The notes under the pieces are model-generated. The model made no database searches. It had not been told where the DNA came from and saw nothing but the letters and a program-made list of their open reading frames with translations. The position numbers and the translations under genes were made by a program. DNA of 16,438 nt from Chloroflexota bacterium (GTDB taxonomy: Bacteria > Chloroflexota > Anaerolineae > Anaerolineales > Anaerolineaceae). Below are positions 6,250 to 12,153 of this stretch, piece by piece (the stretch's first letter is position 1; the number at the start of each line of letters is the position of its first letter). The stretch lies in NCBI GenBank assembly GCA_019136175.1, contig JAGVUS010000236.1:1-16438 (forward strand). The letters are read 5' to 3'.

Positions 6250-8679
6250 CTACTCGCGGAATTGCAGCCGCTTCAGGCGCAGGCTGTTGGTTACCACAAA
6301 AACGCTGGAAAACGCCATCGCTGCAGCTGCAAGCATTGGGTTCATCCATCCAATCGCGGCCGCCGGGATGAGAATGACATTGTAAAAAAATGCCCAAAAC
6401 AGGTTCTGCTTGATGGTTCGCAGTGTCCGCCTGGATAACCGGATCGCCCGCGGCACCCCCCGCAGGTCGCCGCTCATCAAAACAACCGGCGCGGATGCCA
6501 TGGCAATATCGGTTCCTGTTCCAATTGCCATTCCAACATCGGATTGAGCCAGTGCCGGGGCATCATTGATTCCATCCCCCACCATTGCTACTACAGCATG
6601 ATCTTCCTGCAGGCGGCGGACTTCGGCTGCCTTCTGTCCAGGTAATACCTCCGCCAGGACGGAATCCACACCCACCTGGCGGGCAATAGACTGCGCTGTT
6701 TGATGATTATCTCCTGTAATCATCACCACCTGCAAACCAAGTGCCTTAAGCATTGCAACCGCTTCCGCGGAACCATCCTTCAGTGTGTCCGCCACTGCAA
6801 TCAATCCACGAAGGGTGCCATTGACTGCCACCAGCATGACAGTTTTTGCCTCTCCCTGTAAGCGCTCCACATCTGCCAGCACCCCACTTATCTCCAATTC
6901 ATTCTCCTTCATCAGGCGGGAATTCCCAATCAGTATCGAATCTCCGTCCACCACTGCTGAAACACCCTGACCGGCGAATGCCGTAAATCCTTCGGGAGTA
7001 CTTAAAACCAGTTCCCGCCGGGTTGCTTCTGCAACGATTGCTTCGCCCAGTGGGTGCTCACTTCCCTTTTCCACCGATGCCGCCAGCCGGATCAGCCCGG
7101 ATTCGCCTTCCGGGAAACCATACACCAGCACATCGGTAACAGCAGGCTGCCCCCGCGTGATGGTACCGGTCTTGTCCAGTACCACGGTGGTTAAGCGTCC
7201 TGCTCTTTCCAGTGCTTCACTATTTTTGATTAAGATACCCAGTTCCGCTCCTTTACCCGTTCCCACCATGACGGCAGTAGGGGTTGCCAATCCCATGGCA
7301 CAGGGGCAGGCAATGACCAGGACAGCTACCATGTGAATCAGTGCCCGTGTAAATGGGCTGATATCAGAGTTGACCGCAATGGGCACCAGGAAGAGCCAGA
7401 CCAGGAATGTGATCGTGGCAATTCCAATAACCACCGGAACAAAGATTGCAGAAATTCGATCCGCCAACCGCTGGATGGGCGCTTTGCTTGCCTGGGCATC
7501 CTCCACCAATCGGATGATCTGAGCCAGGGCTGTTTCCCTGCCCACACGAGTGGCTTCAAACCGGATCAAACCAAGTCTGTTGATGGTCGCGCCGATGACC
7601 ATATCACCCGTTTTTTTCTCAATCGGCATTGATTCGCCAGTCAACATGGCTTCATCAACCGTGGAACGTCCATCCAGCACCACCCCATCCACAGGAATCT
7701 TCCCGCCCGGGCGGACCAGTACAATATCTCCTACAAGAACATCATCCACCGGGATTTCTAGCTCATTGCCATTCCGTATCACGGTTGCAGTTTTTGCCCT
7801 CAAACCCATCAGCTTCTTGATTGCCTCACTTGTACTGCCCCTGGCTCGGGCTTCCAGGAATTTTCCCAGTTTGATTAATGTGATAATAACTGCCGCAGTC
7901 TCAAAATAAACATGACCTCCAAGCCAGCCAAAGGTAACCGGGAGCGAATAGAAATAAGCCGCAGACGACCCAAGCGCCACCAATACATCCATATTGGCAG
8001 CTCCATTTCGGATTGCCTTAAATGCAGAGACATAATATTGCCCGCCAACGTAGAATTGAACCGGGGTTGCAAGTGCCAGCATCAACCAGTTAACCCAGGA
8101 AGCCATGGACCAGTTCCCCAGGATACCCAGGTCCCTGCCCATTGAAAGCAGAAAAAGAGGAATTGTAAAAACCAGACCAATCATAAGCAGGCGGCGCTGT
8201 TCGCTGACTTCCTGCTGCCGGGCGAGCGCTTCAGCATCTTCCGCTTCGCCACCCAATTCCACCGCGTCAAATCCAGCAGTGCGAATTGCATTCCGCAAGT
8301 CCATTGAACTAATCAGGGTCGGTATATATTTCACCCGGGCACGACCGCTGGCAAATACGACTTGAGATTCCAAAACTCCCTCCAGGCTGGTAAGAGCCCG
8401 CTCCAAGCGGATGGCATCACGATCATCACTCATCCGTCGGATGGCAAAGTCAACTTCCCCACTTGCAATTCCATAACCGGATCGTTCCACACGGTTAATC
8501 AAATCGTCCAACCCCGCAGCTGCCGGGTCAAATTCAACCGTTGCACGCTCTGTTGTCAAATTGACGACAACGGATTGAACACCATTCACTTTTTTTATGT
8601 TTCGTTCTACGGTCGCCACACAGTTTGCACAGGTCATGCCAGTGATGGGCAACGTGATCATTTTTTGATTGGTTGTCAT
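6250..8679 (-). CDS. copA: Copper-exporting P1B-type ATPase CopA
   Basis: An 809-residue Cu(I) transporting P-type ATPase of the cell membrane. Residues 8-72 are an HMA domain with GMTCANC (C17, C20). Residues about 77-141 look like a second HMA domain whose CxxC is replaced by D85-D-R-D88. Then come the transmembrane segments, the actuator motif LTGES, the metal-path CPC at 458-460, phosphorylation site D502 in DKTGTIT, the SEHPLG motif, TGDN and GDGINDAP in the nucleotide/hinge region, and the final helix motifs YN and MAFSS typical of copper pumps (P1B-1). The frame is open upstream to 8796, but GGAGG lies 5 bases before the ATG at 8679, and the extra stretch would overlap the promoter and operator. 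A strong promoter and CsoR-type box precede it. The lipoprotein gene follows. Confidence 0.96.
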   Translation of the reverse strand: MTTNQKMITLPITGMTCANCVATVERNIKKVNGVQSVVVNLTTERATVEFDPAAAGLDDLINRVERSGYGIASGEVDFAIRRMSDDRDAIRLERALTSLEGVLESQVVFASGRARVKYIPTLISSMDLRNAIRTAGFDAVELGGEAEDAEALARQQEVSEQRRLLMIGLVFTIPLFLLSMGRDLGILGNWSMASWVNWLMLALATPVQFYVGGQYYVSAFKAIRNGAANMDVLVALGSSAAYFYSLPVTFGWLGGHVYFETAAVIITLIKLGKFLEARARGSTSEAIKKLMGLRAKTATVIRNGNELEIPVDDVLVGDIVLVRPGGKIPVDGVVLDGRSTVDEAMLTGESMPIEKKTGDMVIGATINRLGLIRFEATRVGRETALAQIIRLVEDAQASKAPIQRLADRISAIFVPVVIGIATITFLVWLFLVPIAVNSDISPFTRALIHMVAVLVIACPCAMGLATPTAVMVGTGKGAELGILIKNSEALERAGRLTTVVLDKTGTITRGQPAVTDVLVYGFPEGESGLIRLAASVEKGSEHPLGEAIVAEATRRELVLSTPEGFTAFAGQGVSAVVDGDSILIGNSRLMKENELEISGVLADVERLQGEAKTVMLVAVNGTLRGLIAVADTLKDGSAEAVAMLKALGLQVVMITGDNHQTAQSIARQVGVDSVLAEVLPGQKAAEVRRLQEDHAVVAMVGDGINDAPALAQSDVGMAIGTGTDIAMASAPVVLMSGDLRGVPRAIRLSRRTLRTIKQNLFWAFFYNVILIPAAAIGWMNPMLAAAAMAFSSVFVVTNSLRLKRLQFRE

Positions 8680-8689
8680 ATCTTCCTCC

Positions 8690-8707
8690 ATCCCCCCCAG
8701 GGGGGTA
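8690..8707. promoter_or_regulatory. CsoR-type copper operator
   Basis: ATCCCCCCCAGGGGGGTA, a G/C-tract dyad that on the minus strand reads TACCCCCCTGGGGGG. This matches the general form of CsoR-family operators (TACCC-n-GGGTA). It lies just downstream of the predicted copA start point (about 8713) and immediately before the copA ribosome binding site (8685-8689), so a bound repressor would block copA transcription. CsoR releases DNA on Cu(I) binding. The regulator gene is not in the window. Confidence 0.7.
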
Positions 8708-8719
8708 GGGCTGGAATGA

Positions 8720-8748
8720 ATCATAACAAATCCCATCCTTGATGTCAA
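8720..8748 (-). promoter_or_regulatory. copA promoter (sigma70 type)
   Basis: On the minus strand TTGACA (8743-8748) and TATGAT (8720-8725) are separated by exactly 17 bases, close to the ideal housekeeping promoter. The expected start point is near 8713, giving a leader of about 34 bases that contains the CsoR-type box and the GGAGG of copA. Confidence 0.75.
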
Positions 8749-8771
8749 GTTCCCCCTTGCATCACTTGACA
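8743..8771. repeat. 29-bp inverted repeat between the divergent copper promoters
   Basis: TGTCAAGT-N13-ACTTGACA, perfect 8-bp arms whose centres are 21 bp apart (about two helical turns). The left arm contains the -35 of copA; the dyad also encloses the putative -35 (8757-8762) of the rightward gene. It is placed to be a shared operator for both promoters. No known regulator assigned. Confidence 0.6.
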
Positions 8772-8784
8772 CCCGCAGTATAAT
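8757..8784 (+). promoter_or_regulatory. Promoter of the membrane-cupredoxin gene
   Basis: TATAAT (8779-8784) with TTGCAT (8757-8762) 16 bases upstream. The start point would be near 8791, giving a leader of about 38 bases that ends in AAGGA before the ATG at 8829. A TTGACA at 8766-8771 is only 7 bases from the -10 and cannot be its -35. Confidence 0.6.
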
Positions 8785-8804
8785 AGGACAAATCAATCCT
8801 ATTA
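8781..8804. repeat. 24-bp inverted repeat overlapping the rightward -10 and start point
   Basis: TAATAGGA-N8-TCCTATTA, perfect 8-bp arms. It overlaps the last four bases of the TATAAT and covers the predicted start point, a classic repressor position. It could alternatively form a weak hairpin at the 5' end of the mRNA. Sequence unlike the CsoR-type box, so a different protein would be involved. Confidence 0.55.
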
Positions 8805-8828
8805 CCTACTTTACACAAGGAATTATTC

Positions 8829-9935
8829 ATGGACAATTTATGGATTGTTTTCATGACTGGTTTGACTGCTGGCGGATTATCCTGCCTGGCTGTTCAGGGC
8901 GGGCTGCTCACCTCCTCCCTGGCTTATCAAGTTGAGTCGGATTTGACTGCCAGGGGAATAAAACCGGAGAACCATGCAAATCCCCGTTTTGCTCTCCCAA
9001 TCATTCTCTTTCTCTCCGCAAAACTGGCTGCCTACTCCCTGTTGGGAGCGCTGTTGGGTGCCCTTGGATCGGTTTTCCAACTCACACCCCTGATGCGGGC
9101 AATCCTCCTTTTTGTCATCGGGATTTTTATGGTTGGAAACGCCCTGCGGATGCTGAATATTCATCCCGTTTTCCGATACTTTTCATTTGAACCCCCCGCG
9201 TTCCTCTCCCGTTATATCCGCCGTAAAGCCCGCAACACAACCGGCTGGTTTACCCCTCTCTTCCTCGGTACGTTAACAATCTTCATTCCCTGTGGCATCA
9301 CCCAGTCCATGATGGCACTCGCCATTTCCTCCGGGGATCCCGTTGCCGGGGCAGCCATCCTGTTCTCCTTCACGCTTGGCGCCAGCCCGGTGTTCTTTGC
9401 AGTTGCTTATTTTGCAGCTCAGCTTGGTTCCCGGCTGGAGCGCTGGTTCATACGGATTGTTGCCATTGTCCTGCTGGTTTTGGGCATCCTGTCGATTGAT
9501 TCTGGATTAAACCTGGCAGGTTCGCCAATCTCCCTTTCCCGCCTGGCGCGGTTGATTGCCCCCCAGTCTCCAGCGGCAGCTTTCAACCCCCAACCATTGT
9601 TTCCCCAGGATCCGTTCCAACCCGCCCTCCCGGCAACCGAGGATCCTGCTCCAATTCCAACCCAGGGTGCCAACTCACTGGTCCTTGCAGCCTTGAACAA
9701 TGGTTATTCTCCCGAAGAATTGATTGCTCCTGCAAATCAAGCAATCATGCTCAGCGTGATCACAAAAAATACACTTTCCTGTTCGAGGGCATTTGTGATT
9801 CCCTCCCTCCAGGTGGAAGAATTCCTGCCCCAAACTGGCACGGTTGTTATTCAAATTCCCCCCCAAGAATCAGGCACGGTGATCCAATTTACCTGTTCCA
9901 TGGGGATGTACACCGGTGAAATCCGCTTTCAGTAA
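8829..9935 (+). CDS. Membrane protein: DsbD_2/TauE-SafE-like domain fused to a cupredoxin-like domain
   Basis: A 368-residue protein with two parts. Residues 1-225 form about six hydrophobic segments of the DsbD_2 / sulfite-exporter TauE-SafE type, with conserved-looking cysteines C19 (GGLSC, followed by VQGGLL) and C155 (FIPCGITQSMM). A proline-rich linker (about 235-275) leads to a C-terminal domain (about 280-368) like the EfeO-type cupredoxin fold, with C318 and the probable copper loop C356-S-M-G-M360. In many Firmicutes homologs, as I recall them, an HMA domain is also fused; here a separate HMA gene follows 8 bases later. The CcoH/CcdA-like membrane part suggests metal or electron transfer across the membrane, and the copper setting suggests copper relay; the actual transported species is unknown. 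Start: ATG at 8829 with AAGGA about 8 bases upstream. Confidence 0.87.
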   Translation: MDNLWIVFMTGLTAGGLSCLAVQGGLLTSSLAYQVESDLTARGIKPENHANPRFALPIILFLSAKLAAYSLLGALLGALGSVFQLTPLMRAILLFVIGIFMVGNALRMLNIHPVFRYFSFEPPAFLSRYIRRKARNTTGWFTPLFLGTLTIFIPCGITQSMMALAISSGDPVAGAAILFSFTLGASPVFFAVAYFAAQLGSRLERWFIRIVAIVLLVLGILSIDSGLNLAGSPISLSRLARLIAPQSPAAAFNPQPLFPQDPFQPALPATEDPAPIPTQGANSLVLAALNNGYSPEELIAPANQAIMLSVITKNTLSCSRAFVIPSLQVEEFLPQTGTVVIQIPPQESGTVIQFTCSMGMYTGEIRFQ

Positions 9936-9943
9936 AGGATCCC

Positions 9944-10159
9944 ATGATCATTCAACGCATATTTCACGTCAATGATATGGAATGCTCCGCTTGCGCCATG
10001 CGGTTGGAGGGTCTAGAGGATATCCTTCCCGGCGTCACTCAAATCAAAGCCAGTTATCACCGCCAGCGATTGGAAATAATCTTTGACGACACAGTTTTAA
10101 GTGAAGAACAATTTCTCCAGGCAGTGGAATCGCTCGGATACCACGCCCAGGCACAATAA
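9944..10159 (+). CDS. Copper chaperone, HMA domain (CopZ-like)
   Basis: A 71-residue single HMA domain protein of CopZ/Atx1 size. The metal-binding motif is M-E-C-S-A-C at residues about 12-17, and the rest follows the ferredoxin-like pattern, ending LLQ-type to SLGYHAQAQ. Such proteins carry Cu(I) in the cytosol to CopA or to a regulator. The GM of the usual GMTCxxC is DM here, a common variation. AAAGGA overlapping the upstream TAA gives a ribosome binding site about 5 bases from the ATG, so it is probably cotranslated with the membrane-cupredoxin gene. It may supply in trans the HMA function that is fused to that protein in other bacteria. It converges on the PspC gene with a 13-base gap. 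Confidence 0.92.
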   Translation: MIIQRIFHVNDMECSACAMRLEGLEDILPGVTQIKASYHRQRLEIIFDDTVLSEEQFLQAVESLGYHAQAQ

Positions 10160-10172
10160 ACCCGGTTGTGTT

Positions 10173-10367
10173 CTACCGCTCTGCCGGTATCACAAGCCAG
10201 CAGATGAAATATACAAGCAAACCCGGTACCCCGCCCGGTAAAAGCAAAAGGAAAAATCCCAGCCTGAACCAACCCGGGGCAATTCCAAAAAACCTACCCA
10301 ATCCCCCACACACACCAGCCACCCAGTGGTCCTCACGAGATCTGCGCAATAACCGATTCGATTCCAT
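10173..10367 (-). CDS. Small PspC-domain membrane protein
   Basis: A 64-residue protein consisting of one PspC domain: RLLRRSREDHWVAGVCGGLGRFFGI, then one long hydrophobic segment (about 34-61) ending LVIPAER. The VCGGLG and the terminal WLVIP motif are characteristic. PspC proteins in other bacteria take part in phage-shock membrane stress responses, but stand-alone mini-PspC proteins are common and uncharacterised. The frame is open to 10430 with TTG, but the ATG at 10367 has AAAGGA 7 bases upstream and gives the standard N-terminus. It lies 56 bases after the aldo/keto reductase stop on the same strand and may be its operon partner. No other psp gene is present. Confidence 0.88.
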   Translation of the reverse strand: MESNRLLRRSREDHWVAGVCGGLGRFFGIAPGWFRLGFFLLLLPGGVPGLLVYFICWLVIPAER

Positions 10368-10423
10368 TTTGATTTCCTTTCTGGAATCATCTACGCAAAT
10401 TGGATCGTTTTGTTGCGTTGCGG

Positions 10424-11377
10424 TTACCAACCCAGGGTTTTCAGCACACGATCACTGGCTTGATCGAGCCGGTCAACTTCCTCATCCGTCAACCGCCAAC
10501 CCAGTGCACCAATGTTTTGTTCCACCTGTTGCAGAGATTTTCCACCCGGAATCGGTACCGTTTCCTTGCAAATGGTCCAGTTAATTGCCACCTGTGCAGC
10601 ACTTTTTCCGGCATGATCTGCCCCAATTTTGACCAACAGATCCACCAGGGGTTTTATGATCGACAGGGACCGGTGGTTATAGCGTCCGCTGCGGAATCCA
10701 CCGGGCAGGTTTTGTGCAGAATATTTGCCCGTCAACATACCCGAAGCCAACGGGCTGTATGCAATCACGGTTACGCCCAGGTCAAGGCAGTGTTGCAGCA
10801 AACCATCTTTTTCTATTTTTCGATTGAGCAGGTGATATTCCATCTGGTTGGAAGCCAATGGAATCCCTTCCGCTGCCAGTGCGTCATATGCCAGCTGCGT
10901 CTGTGCCCGATTGTAATTGGAGACCCCCACCGCCCCAATCCAACCAGCATGCACTGCCTCTGCCATCCCACTCATCCATGTTCGGATATTCACGGGCGGG
11001 TAAGGGAAATGCATCTGGTAAAGATCCAGCTTATCCATTCCCAGGCGTTTCAAGCTTCCCTTCAATGCCCGGTGCAAAGCCCGGCGATTTAGACGCCAGG
11101 GAAAGGGGAAGCACTTGGATGCTACTTGAATGGGTACGTCCACCTGCTTGCAGAATTGCCCGAGCATCGTCTCCGACTGTCCAATGCCATAAACCTCTGC
11201 AGTATCAAAAAAAGTGATCCCGTTGTTCACGGCACATGAAAATGCATCCTGTATATCCGATTGATTGTAATTCTGCCCGTACCCCCAGAAATACCGGTCC
11301 CCCCACGCCCAGGTGCCAATTCCCATTTCAACACCCGCGAACACAGGATGACGTGCTGTTTTGTCGCTGTTTTCCAT
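10424..11377 (-). CDS. Aldo/keto reductase
   Basis: A 317-residue NADPH-dependent aldo/keto reductase, a cytosolic TIM-barrel oxidoreductase of aldehydes and ketones. The catalytic tetrad is intact: D58 and Y63 in FFDTAEVYG, K88 in ASKCFPF, H123 in LYQMHFP. Typical family segments include GVSNYNRAQ, SNQMEYHLLNR, VIAYSPLASGMLTGKY and the cofactor-binding VPIPGGKSLQQVEQN. Length is normal. The ATG at 11377 has an AGGGA about 7 bases upstream. Substrate cannot be told from sequence. It is divergent from the zinc-ribbon gene, and PspC follows it on the same strand. Confidence 0.93.
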   Translation of the reverse strand: MENSDKTARHPVFAGVEMGIGTWAWGDRYFWGYGQNYNQSDIQDAFSCAVNNGITFFDTAEVYGIGQSETMLGQFCKQVDVPIQVASKCFPFPWRLNRRALHRALKGSLKRLGMDKLDLYQMHFPYPPVNIRTWMSGMAEAVHAGWIGAVGVSNYNRAQTQLAYDALAAEGIPLASNQMEYHLLNRKIEKDGLLQHCLDLGVTVIAYSPLASGMLTGKYSAQNLPGGFRSGRYNHRSLSIIKPLVDLLVKIGADHAGKSAAQVAINWTICKETVPIPGGKSLQQVEQNIGALGWRLTDEEVDRLDQASDRVLKTLGW

Positions 11378-11411
11378 GACAACTTCCCTAATCCAATTTT
11401 GTGATTTGTCA

Positions 11412-11431
11412 TCATATTATAGCCGATATGA
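11412..11431. promoter_or_regulatory. Promoter -10 of the aldo/keto reductase inside a 20-bp dyad
   Basis: On the minus strand TATAAT occupies 11416-11421, about 38 bases before the ATG. It lies within TCATAT-N8-ATATGA, a perfect 6-bp-arm dyad. No clear -35 lies at 16-18 bases. The dyad is a candidate operator but short enough to occur by chance. Confidence 0.4.
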
Positions 11432-11464
11432 CTGTGCCATCTTCTCAAGGAATGGGTGCAGCAG

Positions 11465-11473
11465 TGCTATAAT
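11465..11473 (+). promoter_or_regulatory. Extended -10 promoter of the zinc-ribbon gene and mutS
   Basis: TGCTATAAT, a perfect extended -10, 29 bases before the ATG at 11503. The start point would be near 11480, and the leader holds a strong AGGAGG (11491-11496) 6 bases before the ATG. mutS follows without a visible promoter of its own, so this likely serves both genes. Confidence 0.6.
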
Positions 11474-11502
11474 ACGGTTACCACCCCTTCAGGAGGATCC
11501 TC

Positions 11503-12150
11503 ATGAGCGAACATATTGAATTTGTCAGCAATTACAACGACCTCTCAACGGATCGCGGGTTCCAGTTTGAATTTCTCTGCAACCGCTGCGGATCCGGCAT
11601 CCGCACCCGTTTCCAGGCATGGACCATCGGCTCCGTTAGCGGCGCACTGGATACCGCCAGCAGCCTGTTCGGCGGAATCCTCAGCCAGGTTGCCGATGTG
11701 GGTGAGCGCGTCCGATCCGCCGCCTGGCAAAAAGCACATGATGAAGCCCTGGAGAACGCCATCCGGGATGTTAAATCTGAGTTTGTCCAGTGTCCACGCT
11801 GCTCCTCATGGGTTTGCCGGAAAAGCTGCTGGAACGAAAAACGGGGGCTGTGCAAGGAATGTGCTCCAGATTTGGGTGTGGAGATGTCTGCCGCCCAAGC
11901 CAGCCGGTCCACCGAAGAGGTTTGGGCGCATGCTGCCATGTCCGAAGAGGACAAGCACCTCACAGAAGCGGATTGGCGGGAGACCATACGCGCCACTTGC
12001 CCGCAATGCAATGCCCCCCTGCCCAAAAATGTGAAATTCTGCCCCGAATGCGGTGCCAGGGTTATCCAGGATGATAAATGCAAAAAATGCGGTGCCAAGT
12101 TGCAGCCGGGCGCAAAGTTTTGCACCGAGTGTGGTGAAAAGACCTCCTGA
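11503..12150 (+). CDS. Multi-zinc-ribbon protein of unknown function
   Basis: A 215-residue protein with sixteen cysteines, most in CxxC knuckles. Pairs are C26/C29, C97/C100, C117/C120, C166/C169 with C180/C183, and C193/C196 with C207/C210. The last two sets form a double zinc ribbon (NAPLPKNVKFCPECGA, then KLQPGAKFCTECGE) as in DZANK-type domains. Between the first and second knuckles lies a Gly/Ser/Ala-rich segment (about 41-66) followed by a helix. There is no signal peptide or membrane helix. Its job is unknown; such proteins may act as zinc-dependent adaptors. It has a strong ribosome binding site and extended -10. mutS starts 3 bases after its stop, with no Shine-Dalgarno sequence, so mutS translation probably depends on this gene. 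Confidence 0.88.
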   Translation: MSEHIEFVSNYNDLSTDRGFQFEFLCNRCGSGIRTRFQAWTIGSVSGALDTASSLFGGILSQVADVGERVRSAAWQKAHDEALENAIRDVKSEFVQCPRCSSWVCRKSCWNEKRGLCKECAPDLGVEMSAAQASRSTEEVWAHAAMSEEDKHLTEADWRETIRATCPQCNAPLPKNVKFCPECGARVIQDDKCKKCGAKLQPGAKFCTECGEKTS

Positions 12151-12153
12151 TCC

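Noticed and set aside
8766..8784. TTGACA (8766-8771) as -35 of the rightward TATAAT
   Set aside because: The spacing is only 7 bases; it is better explained as the right arm of the 29-bp dyad.
8680..8796. N-terminal extension of copA to 8796
   Set aside because: It would cover the promoter, the CsoR-type box and the ribosome binding site; GGAGG before 8679 fixes the start.
10174..10189. TACCG-N6-CGGTA hairpin as terminator of the copper operon
   Set aside because: Only 5 bp of stem, no T-run, and it lies inside the pspC coding end.
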